Shown: one piece after another, positions 8,869-22,117 of the stretch
Numbering within the stretch: the stretch's first letter is position 1
Layout of the letters: every line of letters begins with the position of its first letter
Assembly (NCBI RefSeq): GCF_947077775.1
Contig: NZ_CAMTTE010000001.1
Span: forward strand, 1,364,001 to 1,428,000
Source: Salinibacter pepae
GTDB taxonomy: Bacteria > Bacteroidota > Rhodothermia > Rhodothermales > Salinibacteraceae
Length of the DNA: 64,000 nucleotides
Reading direction: 5' to 3'
Made by a program: the position numbers and the translations under genes
The notes under the pieces: generated by a model
What the model was told of the DNA's origin: nothing
Seen by the model: the letters and a program-made list of their open reading frames with translations, nothing else
Databases searched by the model: none

Positions 8869-9951
8869 CTAAAGCGCCCCGGCGTCGCGGAGCAGATCGA
8901 GCGTCGGCTCCATGTTCTGGAGCTGCTGCAGGTCGAACTCCGGACTCAACGTCAGGGCCTCGTCCGCCGGCATCATGTAGTCCGGCACCGACGTGCCCGA
9001 CACCACGGGATACTCGTTTACACGGGTCGCGGCGAAGGACTGCGCCTGTTCCGAAAGCAGGAACCGCAGGAACCGGTTCGCCGCGTCGGGCTGGTTGCTC
9101 GTCTGCAGCGCTCCCGCCCCCGTTACGAGAGCAAGGTTGCCAAGGTCCCCGTCGGCAAAGTGATACATCTCAACCGGCGCGGAGGCCCGGGGCGCGGCCT
9201 CCTCCTCGGCCTCTTCTTCGTGCTCCTCGCCCTCTTCCTCTTCCCCTTCGTACTCCCCCTCCGCCCCGCCGTGCTTCAGGCGCAGGACGTAGTAGTGGTT
9301 TGTCAGCGCCACGTCAATCTCGCCGGCCTCCAGGGCCCGCACCATCGGCGTGTTGGAGGTGTAACCGTTTGGGTTCAGCGCCTGCATGTCCGACAGCCAC
9401 GTGCGAGCCGTCTCCGCCCCCTCCGTCACACGGAGCGCCGTCACGAAGTCCTGAAAGCTCGAGTAGGCCGGCGTCCATCCGACGCGGCCCTCAAACTCCT
9501 CGTGCTCCGGCAGGTCGAGCACCGAGTCGGGGAGGTCCTCCGGGCTCACCGCGTCGCTGTTGTAGGCCAGCACCCGGAAACGGGTCGTGACCGGGGTCCA
9601 CCGCTGGTTCGACGGGGTGAAGCGGGCCGCGCGATTCGCCAGCGTGTCGGGCAGCTCGGTCAGCAGGCCGTTGTTGACGGCGTTGCCCAGGGCGCCGGTC
9701 GTGTTCGCCCAAAACACATCGGCCGGAGACTGGTCGCCCTCCTCCTGAAGCGCGGCCAGCAGCTGCGAGTCGGTGCCGTAGCGCACGCGGACCGGCACGT
9801 CCGCCTGCTGTCGGTACTGCTGGACCAGCGAATCAACGAGGGCCTTGCTGCGGCCCGAATAGATGACGAGCTCGTCCTGCTGCTCCCCGCCGCAGCCGAG
9901 CAGGGACAGGACCAGGGTGACGACGAGGCTGAGGCTGAGAAGTCGCTTCAT
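8869..9951 (-). CDS. fbpA: iron(III)-binding lipoprotein of ABC transporter
   Basis: This is a 360-residue solute-binding lipoprotein. The signal peptide ends in a lipobox (SLLGC, Cys20), so it is anchored at the cell surface or periplasmic face. The mature start ELVIYSGRSKALVDSLVQQY matches the first strand of FbpA/FutA-type ferric-binding proteins, and NHYYVLRLKHG corresponds to the Tyr-Tyr iron-ligand region. An unusual insertion at about residues 228-256 is almost entirely Glu, with one His. It follows that Tyr segment directly. A palindrome lies upstream at 9987-10003. Confidence 0.88.
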   Translation of the reverse strand: MKRLLSLSLVVTLVLSLLGCGGEQQDELVIYSGRSKALVDSLVQQYRQQADVPVRVRYGTDSQLLAALQEEGDQSPADVFWANTTGALGNAVNNGLLTELPDTLANRAARFTPSNQRWTPVTTRFRVLAYNSDAVSPEDLPDSVLDLPEHEEFEGRVGWTPAYSSFQDFVTALRVTEGAETARTWLSDMQALNPNGYTSNTPMVRALEAGEIDVALTNHYYVLRLKHGGAEGEYEGEEEEGEEHEEEAEEEAAPRASAPVEMYHFADGDLGNLALVTGAGALQTSNQPDAANRFLRFLLSEQAQSFAATRVNEYPVVSGTSVPDYMMPADEALTLSPEFDLQQLQNMEPTLDLLRDAGAL

Positions 9952-9986
9952 GAGAGGTGCGTGTGGGGTTGGGTGAGCTGAATTTG

Positions 9987-10003
9987 TTTAGATTGATTCT
10001 AAA
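9987..10003. promoter_or_regulatory. DtxR/MntR-like palindrome before fbpA
   Basis: The 17-bp sequence TTTAGATTGATTCTAAA consists of perfect 6-bp inverted arms (TTTAGA/TCTAAA) around a 5-bp centre, 36 bp upstream of the fbpA start. Its size and TTTAG arms resemble operators of DtxR/IdeR/MntR-type metal repressors more than a Fur box (that comparison is from general knowledge). On the fbpA strand it contains TAGAAT, a -10-like hexamer, so a bound repressor could block transcription. It is also upstream of the divergent S9 peptidase gene. Confidence 0.55.
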
Positions 10004-10221
10004 GAAGTCGGACGAAAGATGACACGGGACGCGCCGGGGGACGCGTTTAAATCGCAGAAACTCCACACAAATCGCAGGCTCGCCCGCCTCCGCCCGACTC
10101 CTTCGTCGCCGTAGCCCCACGGATCCGGCCCCGCAGACCACACATGATTGCCTTCCCGGCCTGGGTCTCTTTTCTTCATAGGTACGTGACTCGCCCCCTG
10201 TGCACTTTCTTCACGCCCCCG

Positions 10222-12255
10222 ATGGCCCGCCGCGCTGTTCTCGCCCTGCTCGTTGCGCTCGCCCTTCCCGCCCTCGCCCACGGCCAGGACGCGCCCTTCT
10301 CCCGCATGGACGTGTTTGACCTGGAGTGGGTGGCCCACCCGCAGGTGTCTCCCGACGGCAGCCAGATTGTGTACCAGCGGCGGGGCATGGACGTGATGGA
10401 GGACCGCCGGACCTCCGCCCTCTGGCGCCTCGACGCAGACGGCACCGACCACACGAAGCTGACCCCCCGGACGGCCGACGAGTCCTCGCCCCGCTGGTCC
10501 CCGGACGGCTCGAAAATCGCGTTCACCAGCTCGGACGAAGAGCACGGCACCGAGATTTACGTCCACTGGGTGGAGCAGAACAAGACCGCCCGCATCACGC
10601 AGGTGGAGAATGCCCCGAGCGGCCTCTCGTGGTCGCCGGACGGAACGCACCTCGCGTTTTCCATGCACGTGTCGGCCCCCGAGCCCACGCTGGCCTCGCG
10701 CCCGGAGCCGCCGGAGGGGGCCGACTGGGCGGAGCCGCCCCGCGTGGAGACGCGCCTCAACCACGAATCGGACGGGACGGGCGTCCTCGACTACGGGCAC
10801 GACCACCTGTTCGTCGTGCGGGCCGAGGGCGGCCGCGCCCGCCAGGTAACCGCCGGCGACTACAACCACTCCAGCCGCCCGGTGTGGACGCCCGACGGGG
10901 AGGCGCTCCTCTACTCGGCCAACCGCCACGACAACTGGACGCGCGAGCGCCGCAACTCGGAGCTCTACAGGGTCCCGGTGGACGGGGGCGAGAGCACGCC
11001 GCTGACGGACCGCTTCGGCCCCGACCACACGCCCCGCGTGTCGCCGGACGGGGAGACGATCGCCTACCTCGGGTACGACGACGAGGTCCAGACCTACCAG
11101 GTGACCCGGCTCTACGTGATGGGACGGGACGGCTCCAACCGACGGGCCGTCGACCTCGGCCTGGACCGCTCGATCGACGACATCGCCTGGGACGAGGACG
11201 GCGACGGGCTCTACATCCAGTATGAGGACGAGGGCACGACCACACTGGGCCACACCCCCCTCGACGGCTCGACCTCGGTGGTGGCGACAAATCTGGGCGG
11301 CACGTCGATCGGCCGCCCGTACGGCGGCGGCGACTTTTCTGTCTCGGAGGCAGGACGCCTTGCCTTCAACCAAACCTCGCCCGCCCACCCCGCCGAGCTG
11401 GCGGTCACGCGCCGGGGCCAAGACACGACGCGGCAGCTCACGGACCTGAACGGGGACCTCCTCGACGACCGCGCCCTCGGCGCCGTGGAGGAGATCCGCT
11501 ACGCCTCCTCGAAGGACGGGCGCGAGATCCACGGCTGGGTGGTGACGCCGCCGAACTACGACCCGGACCGCGCCTACCCGCTGATGGTGGAGATTCACGG
11601 CGGCCCGATCTCGAATTACGGCGACCGGTTCTCCGCGGAGATTCAGCTTTACGCGGCGGCCGGGTACGTCGTATTTTATCCCAATGCGCGGGGCAGCACC
11701 AGCTACGGCGAGGCGTTCGGCAACCTGCTCTACAACGACTTCTCGGGCGGGGAGTACCAGGACATCATGGACGGGGTCAACCGGCTCGTCGAGCGGGATT
11801 ACGTGGCGGCCGACAGCCTGTACGTCACCGGCGGCAGCGCGGGCGGCACCTCCGCCGCCTGGATCACGGGCAAAACCGACCGGTTCCGGGCCGCGGCCGT
11901 GCAGAAGCCGGTCACCAACTGGATCAGCAAGACCCTGGCGGCGGACAACTACTACGGCTACGCCGAGTACCGCTACCCGGGGCAGCCGTGGGAGAACCCG
12001 ATGGAGTACTGGGACGTGTCCCCGGTCTCGCTGCTCGGCTCCATGAGCACGCCGACGGTCGTCATCGTGGGGGGCGACGACCGCCGCACGCCCCCCTGGC
12101 AGGCCAAGCAGCTCTACAACGGGCTGAAGCTGCGCGGCGTAGAGGCGGCCTACGTCGAGATCCCGGGCGCCTCCCACGGCATTGCGTACCGGCCCAGCCA
12201 GCTCATCACAAAGGTCGACCACGTGCTCGGCTGGTTCGACCGGTACCGACAATAA
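10222..12255 (+). CDS. secreted S9-family peptidase (prolyl oligopeptidase-like)
   Basis: This is a 677-residue exported serine peptidase. The ATG at 10222 gives a signal peptide (ARRAVLALLVALALPALAHG); the longer frame is not needed. Residues about 35-400 form a TolB/PD40-type propeller (repeats with WSPDGSKIAF, WSPDGTHLAF, WTPDGEALLY, VSPDGETIAY). The C-terminal alpha/beta-hydrolase domain contains Ser539 in GGSAGG, an acid at Asp619/620 in GGDDRRTP and His652 in ASHG. Members are acylaminoacyl- or dipeptidyl-type peptidases that trim short peptides; exact specificity cannot be read. It is convergent with the glycosyltransferase downstream. Confidence 0.88.
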   Translation: MARRAVLALLVALALPALAHGQDAPFSRMDVFDLEWVAHPQVSPDGSQIVYQRRGMDVMEDRRTSALWRLDADGTDHTKLTPRTADESSPRWSPDGSKIAFTSSDEEHGTEIYVHWVEQNKTARITQVENAPSGLSWSPDGTHLAFSMHVSAPEPTLASRPEPPEGADWAEPPRVETRLNHESDGTGVLDYGHDHLFVVRAEGGRARQVTAGDYNHSSRPVWTPDGEALLYSANRHDNWTRERRNSELYRVPVDGGESTPLTDRFGPDHTPRVSPDGETIAYLGYDDEVQTYQVTRLYVMGRDGSNRRAVDLGLDRSIDDIAWDEDGDGLYIQYEDEGTTTLGHTPLDGSTSVVATNLGGTSIGRPYGGGDFSVSEAGRLAFNQTSPAHPAELAVTRRGQDTTRQLTDLNGDLLDDRALGAVEEIRYASSKDGREIHGWVVTPPNYDPDRAYPLMVEIHGGPISNYGDRFSAEIQLYAAAGYVVFYPNARGSTSYGEAFGNLLYNDFSGGEYQDIMDGVNRLVERDYVAADSLYVTGGSAGGTSAAWITGKTDRFRAAAVQKPVTNWISKTLAADNYYGYAEYRYPGQPWENPMEYWDVSPVSLLGSMSTPTVVIVGGDDRRTPPWQAKQLYNGLKLRGVEAAYVEIPGASHGIAYRPSQLITKVDHVLGWFDRYRQ

Positions 12256-12283
12256 ATTCTCGGGGCGCCGGGCAGCCCTCTTC

Positions 12284-13456
12284 TCAGCCCGCGTGCCTCG
12301 CCGCCAACCGTTCGATGGCCTCCATCAGGCGGGCGGGCTGCTGGGCGCGCTTCCGCTCGCGCACCCCCTCCGTGAGCCGCCCGGCCCAGTCCGCCCGGAC
12401 GAAGCGACCGATGGCCCGGGCCAGGGCCTCCGGGTCCTCGGGCGAGACGACGAAGCCGGCCTCCTCGTGTGGAATCGACTCCGCGAGGCCGCCGACGTCG
12501 GTCACCACCATGGGCCGCTCGAAGTGGGTCGCGATCTGGGCGACGCCGCTCTGCGTGGCCGACACGTAGGGCTGCACCACGAGGTCGGCGGCGCAGAAAT
12601 AGGTCGGGACCGCGTCGGACGGGACGTAGGCGTCGTGCCACTGCACCCGGTCGTGAAGCCCGTGCCGGTCGATCATCGCGCGGTAGCGCTCCGGGTCGTC
12701 GTACGGCTCCCCCGCCACGACGAGGCGCAGGTCGGGGTGGTCGGCCAGCACGTCCGGCATCGCCTTCAGGAGAACGTGCAGCCCCTTGTATTCCCGCACG
12801 AAGCCGAAGAAGAGAATCACCGGCGCGTCGTCGGGCAGGCCGAGTGCCGCGCGGGCCTCGCCTCTCGGGACGGGGTCCCCGAAGCGTTCGTAGACCGGGT
12901 GGGCAATCTGTTCGATTTGCGCCCCCGGCCCGGCCAGCCGCCGGGCATCGGCGGCCACGGCGTCGGACATCACGACGTGCCCGGCGCAGGCGTCGAGGAA
13001 GAAGCGGCTGAGCGCCGCGTCGCCGAGATGCCGCTCGTGGGGCAGGGCGTTGTGCACGACGGCAAACGAGGGGATGCCGTAGTGCCGCCGCAGCCCCCGC
13101 GCCACGACGCCGTAGGCGGGCGCGAAGAACGGCATCCAGTACTGAAACACCACGGCGTCGGGGGCCGCGTCCCGCAGGTGAAACCCTGTCCGGAACCACG
13201 AAACCGGGTTGATGGAGTCGAGAAGGCGCGGGGCACCCCGGACCGCCTCGGGCGCGTCGCTCTCCGGCTCGTACTGCGTCTCGCCGGGAAAGAGGAGCTC
13301 GGGATACTGCCGTGAGAAGGTGACCGGCCGCACGTCGTGCCCGCGCTCGTTCAGCCCCGTCACCGTCATCTCCGTGAAGTGCGCAATGCCGCCCCGGTAC
13401 GGGTGCATCGGCCCGAGGACTGCAATCTTCCATTTTTCGTTGTCCCCTTGTCCCAT
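12284..13456 (-). CDS. glycosyltransferase family 4-type protein
   Basis: This is a 390-residue GT-B glycosyltransferase. The N-terminal domain opens with KIAVLGPMHPYRGGIAHF (a GPxxPxxGG acceptor-side loop). The C-terminal nucleotide-sugar domain has VILFFGFVREYKG and later FCAADLVVQPYVSATQSG, close to the EX7E-type region of GT4 enzymes. It probably adds a hexose to a lipid or polysaccharide; donor and acceptor are unknown. The start at MGQGDNEKW is preferred, because the upstream in-frame part is a Lys/Arg-rich non-conserved stretch. Confidence 0.82.
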   Translation of the reverse strand: MGQGDNEKWKIAVLGPMHPYRGGIAHFTEMTVTGLNERGHDVRPVTFSRQYPELLFPGETQYEPESDAPEAVRGAPRLLDSINPVSWFRTGFHLRDAAPDAVVFQYWMPFFAPAYGVVARGLRRHYGIPSFAVVHNALPHERHLGDAALSRFFLDACAGHVVMSDAVAADARRLAGPGAQIEQIAHPVYERFGDPVPRGEARAALGLPDDAPVILFFGFVREYKGLHVLLKAMPDVLADHPDLRLVVAGEPYDDPERYRAMIDRHGLHDRVQWHDAYVPSDAVPTYFCAADLVVQPYVSATQSGVAQIATHFERPMVVTDVGGLAESIPHEEAGFVVSPEDPEALARAIGRFVRADWAGRLTEGVRERKRAQQPARLMEAIERLAARHAG

Positions 13457-13612
13457 TTTCCGCTCTCGCTTTCTCTTCAAAGACCAACTACCCCCCTTCC
13501 ACATTCCCAAATTGAAAGCCGCACTACTGTACGCCACACTATCTCTTCATCATCGACCGTCGACGAAAGCCAGTGTCGAAATGAGACGATGAGAAGCTTG
13601 CAGACTGACCTG

Positions 13613-14620
<1,008 letters not shown>

Positions 14621-14779
14621 TGCGTAGTAGAGAGAGGTGCCGCGCAGTCCAACGCCTCCCCCCACGGGCTGTTGCGCGGCTCGCCGAGGGGCCTCGTCCA
14701 CGGGCCCGTACGGGGCGAAACGAGCCGTACGTTCCGGCACGTGGCGGCGGATGCACGGGAGGCCCCCGTACGTTGATGC

Positions 14780-15328
14780 TCACGCCCCCGCCGTGGCCTG
14801 CCGCAGCCGCTCAGCGATCTCCTCGTGCCCTTCCGCGGCGGCCTGCTCGGCGGCCGTTTGGCCCTGCTCGTTCGTCGTGGTGGGATCGGCCCCGTGCTCC
14901 AGCAACAGGTCCACGAGTGCCGACTCCCCGTACGTGGCCGCGTACATGAGCGCCGTCGCGCCACGGGCCCCGGTCGCATTCACGTCGGCCCCCGCCTCGA
15001 TGAGCACCGCCGCCGCCTCGGCAAGGCCCTTGAAGCAGCACCCCATGAGGGGCGTGCTGCCGCTGGGGCCCGACCGGTCCGGATCGGCCCCGTGCTCGAT
15101 CAGCAGATCCGCCATCTCGGGCTGGTCGCTGTAGGCGGCGATCATGAGGAGGCTGTGGCCGTGCTCGTTCGTGTGGTTGGGATCCATTCCCTGTTCGAGG
15201 AGCCCCTCCATGGCTTCGGTGTCGCCCCGGCGAGCAACCTCGTGGCCGTCGGCGTCTCGGGGCTCGGTGTCCTGCCCGTCGCCGGTGGGGGACGGGCTGT
15301 GGGGATCAGCGGACTCAGAATCGGACAT
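14780..15328 (-). CDS. ankyrin-repeat protein linked to katG
   Basis: This is a 182-residue soluble protein with about four ankyrin repeats after an acidic N-terminus. Visible units are GHEVARRGDTEAMEGLLEQG, HSLLMIAAYSDQPEMADLL, STPLMGCCFKGLAEAAAVL and ATALMYAATYGESALVDLL. It lies 134 bp downstream of katG on the same strand. Ankyrin proteins encoded next to catalases are known (for example AnkB with KatB in Pseudomonas), where the ankyrin protein is needed for full catalase activity. A similar role is inferred here from position. Confidence 0.85.
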   Translation of the reverse strand: MSDSESADPHSPSPTGDGQDTEPRDADGHEVARRGDTEAMEGLLEQGMDPNHTNEHGHSLLMIAAYSDQPEMADLLIEHGADPDRSGPSGSTPLMGCCFKGLAEAAAVLIEAGADVNATGARGATALMYAATYGESALVDLLLEHGADPTTTNEQGQTAAEQAAAEGHEEIAERLRQATAGA

Positions 15329-15374
15329 GCGGTCGTGGGGGGGGTTGGGAAACAGGTGCGCGTGCCAAACACGA

Positions 15375-15405
15375 AAGAGGGGCGAACGCGAGGTCCGCCC
15401 CTCTT
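15375..15405 (-). terminator. hairpin between katG and the ankyrin gene
   Basis: Perfect 10-bp arms AAGAGGGGCG (15375-15384) and CGCCCCTCTT (15396-15405) enclose an 11-base loop. On the katG strand the stem is followed by TCGTGTTTGG, only a weak U-tract. It probably reduces rather than abolishes read-through from katG into the ankyrin gene. Confidence 0.55.
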
Positions 15406-15462
15406 CGGGCTGTCCATCCGTGACGGAAGCTCGCCCCCGTCATTCGGGGAGGGGACGACCGT

Positions 15463-17745
<2,283 letters not shown>

Positions 17746-17768
17746 TTACAGAAGGTACGCATCCGGAG

Positions 17769-17798
17769 TTGATTATTCAAATCGATCACCTCTATATT
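17769..17798 (+). promoter_or_regulatory. putative oxyR promoter
   Basis: TTGATT (17769-17774) and TATATT (17793-17798) are separated by 18 bp, 41 bp before the oxyR ATG. The -10 overlaps the second quarter-site of the OxyR operator, which fits autorepression as known for OxyR in enterobacteria. On the opposite strand TTGAAT (17775-17780) could be a -35 for katG directly beside the operator. Confidence 0.45.
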
Positions 17799-17817
17799 CT
17801 TGATAGTTTTCCTCTAT
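17781..17817. promoter_or_regulatory. OxyR operator in the oxyR-katG intergenic region
   Basis: Four tetranucleotides lie at exact 11-bp steps: ATCG (17781-17784), CTAT (17792-17795), ATAG (17803-17806) and CTAT (17814-17817), each separated by 7 bp. This is the 37-bp OxyR architecture ATAG-N7-CTAT-N7-ATAG-N7-CTAT, with one mismatch in the first quarter-site. The site is 22 bp before oxyR and 74 bp before katG. Confidence 0.85.
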
Positions 17818-17839
17818 CAAAGAGCAGGCCCTCCGTTCG

Positions 17840-18748
17840 ATGACGCTCGCGCAGCTGCAGTATCTCGTGGCCCTCGATACGCACCGCCACTTCGGCAACG
17901 CGGCCGCGGCGTGCGACGTGACCCAACCCACCCTCAGCGGGCAACTGCAGCGGCTGGAGGAGGAGTTGGGGGTGGAGCTGATCGACCGGAGCCACCAGCC
18001 GGTGGTGCCCACGGCCGCCGGCGAGCCCATCGTGGAAGAGGCCCGGGCGGTGCTCGCCGCCCGGGACCGGCTTGCAACCACCGCGACGGAGGTGAAGGAC
18101 CGCGTGACGGGCACCCTTCGCCTCGGCATGCTTCCCACGCTGTCGCCCTACCTCCTGCCCCTTCTTCTGCCCGCCCTGGACACGGCCTTTCCCGAGGTCT
18201 CCCTCGTGCTGCGCGAGTGGCCCACGACCGAGATTCTCGATGCCCTCCGCACCGATGCCCTCGACGCCGCCCTGATCGCCACCAATCAGGCGGGCCCGGA
18301 CCTCCACGACCGTGTGCTTTTCACGGAGCCCTTTGTGGGCTACGTCGCTCCGTCCCACCGCCTCGCCAACCGCGACGCGCTGGCGCCCACGGCCCTCTCC
18401 ATTGAAGACCTGTGGCTGCTGAGCGAGGGCCACTGCTTTCGGGACCAGGTGCTTCAGGTGTGCGGCCGCGCCCCGTCCGCCCCCCAGGCCGCCGCCCAGT
18501 TCGAGAGCGGCTCCCTGGAGACGCTGGTCCGCCTCGTCCGGAACAGCGGCGGGATGACGCTCCTCCCCCGGCTCGCCACGCACCAGATGCCGGAGGCGGA
18601 GCGGTCCACGTTCGTCGTTCCCTTCGCCGACCCGGCGCCCACCCGCAACGTGCGGCTCGTCACCCGGCGGCGGCACAAGCAGCGCCTCGTCGACGCCGTC
18701 GTCAGCACGCTGTACGACGCCCTCCCGGACACCGTCACGCGCCGCTGA
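17840..18748 (+). CDS. oxyR: LysR-family hydrogen peroxide sensor
   Basis: This is a 302-residue LysR-type regulator. The N-terminal winged helix-turn-helix is clear (FGNAAAACDVTQPTLSGQLQRLEE, residues 18-41). The sensor domain keeps the peroxide-reactive cysteines at Cys199 and Cys208 (SEGHC, QVCG), the same numbers and spacing as in E. coli OxyR, and Thr100 sits in the MLPTLSPYLLP loop. H2O2 oxidises the pair to a disulfide and switches the regulator on. It is divergent from katG and probably activates katG and represses itself. Confidence 0.93.
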   Translation: MTLAQLQYLVALDTHRHFGNAAAACDVTQPTLSGQLQRLEEELGVELIDRSHQPVVPTAAGEPIVEEARAVLAARDRLATTATEVKDRVTGTLRLGMLPTLSPYLLPLLLPALDTAFPEVSLVLREWPTTEILDALRTDALDAALIATNQAGPDLHDRVLFTEPFVGYVAPSHRLANRDALAPTALSIEDLWLLSEGHCFRDQVLQVCGRAPSAPQAAAQFESGSLETLVRLVRNSGGMTLLPRLATHQMPEAERSTFVVPFADPAPTRNVRLVTRRRHKQRLVDAVVSTLYDALPDTVTRR

Positions 18749-18757
18749 CCGCCCCCC

Positions 18758-19771
18758 TCAGCCCTCCAGCACCTCGGCCGCCTCGTCGGCGAGACCCGTC
18801 GCCTCCGCCACCTCGTACGTCGACGGGTCTTCCATGCGCGGCCGGATGATCATCTCGCCCAGCAGGCCCGTGGTGAACATCTGCGACCCGAACAGGATGA
18901 GCAGCACCCCGAACAGCAGCAGCGGGCGGTCCCCGATCGGGTGCCCCAGCACAAGCTTGTCGAACGACAGCCACAGGCTCACCAGAAAGCCGAGCGCAAA
19001 CGCCGCGGTGCCCATCGACCCGAAGAAGTGCATGGGCCGCACGGCGTAGCGGGTGAGAAAGACGACCGTGATGAGGTCGAGGAAGCCCTGCACGAAGCGC
19101 TCGACCCCGAACTTGGTGGTGCCGTACTTGCGGGGGTGGTGTTGCACCTCCTTCTCGGCGACGCGATCGTACCCCTCCCACTTGGCGAGGAGCGGGATGT
19201 AGCGGTGCAGCTCGCCGTAGACGTCGATGCTCTTCACAACCGGGCGGCGGTAGACCTTCAGGCCGCAGTTGAAGTCGTGCAGGGGGAGGCCGGAGAAGAG
19301 GCGCGTGACCCAGTTGAAGAAGCGGCTGGGCAGGGTCTTGCGGAGCGGGTCCTTGCGGTCTTTCTTCCACCCGCTGACGAGGTCGTGTCCCCCCTCCTCC
19401 AGCTTGTCGATTAGGGCCGGAATTTCGTCGGGGTCGTCCTGCAGGTCCGCGTCCATGGTCGCGACGTAGCGCCCCTGCACCCGGTCGAACCCCACGGCCA
19501 GCGCCGCGGACTTGCCGTAGTTACGGCGAAAGCGCACGCCGGCGACTCGCGGGTCGTCTTCGCAAAGCCCCCGCACCACCTCCCAGGTTTCGTCCCGCGA
19601 CCCATCGTCGATGATCCACAGTCGGAACGAGAGCCCCGCCTCCTCGCACGCCGCCCGCACCCCGTCGGCCAGCTCGGGGAGCGACTGGGCCTCCTCGTAC
19701 GCCGGCACGACGATGGACAGGTCCGGGTCCCGAGAATCGGGCGGAGAATGTTGGGGAGCGGGTGCTTCCAC
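18758..19771 (-). CDS. glycosyltransferase family 2, polyprenyl-phosphate type
   Basis: This is a 337-residue GT-A enzyme like DPM1/GtrB/ArnC. It has LSIVVPAYEEAQSLPEL at the N-terminus, IIDDGSRDETW for the nucleotide, and TMDADLQDDPDEIP as the metal-binding DXD region. Two membrane helices occupy about 230-292, followed by a short tail (LLGEMIIRPRMED). Such enzymes transfer a sugar from a nucleotide donor to a polyprenyl phosphate on the cytoplasmic face. Which sugar cannot be told. It converges with oxyR, with 9 bp between the stop codons. Confidence 0.86.
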   Translation of the reverse strand: MEAPAPQHSPPDSRDPDLSIVVPAYEEAQSLPELADGVRAACEEAGLSFRLWIIDDGSRDETWEVVRGLCEDDPRVAGVRFRRNYGKSAALAVGFDRVQGRYVATMDADLQDDPDEIPALIDKLEEGGHDLVSGWKKDRKDPLRKTLPSRFFNWVTRLFSGLPLHDFNCGLKVYRRPVVKSIDVYGELHRYIPLLAKWEGYDRVAEKEVQHHPRKYGTTKFGVERFVQGFLDLITVVFLTRYAVRPMHFFGSMGTAAFALGFLVSLWLSFDKLVLGHPIGDRPLLLFGVLLILFGSQMFTTGLLGEMIIRPRMEDPSTYEVAEATGLADEAAEVLEG

Positions 19772-19870
19772 GACCAGTGGGCACTATCCAGAGAAGTGTG
19801 GACTTCGCGATGCACGTCGCGTGCGCCCGCCCCTCTGCGTCCCTGCGCAGCGCGCACCACGCAACGCGCC

Positions 19871-22000
<2,130 letters not shown>

Positions 22001-22117
22001 TCAATTCGCTGGGGGCCGGTGGACACCGCTCGGCCAGGGCCCTACGTTGTGGGCCGTCGTGGTCACGGCGAATGAGGGGTGGCCGCCCGTGCTTTTTCCA
22101 CACCTGAGATCTGCCCC

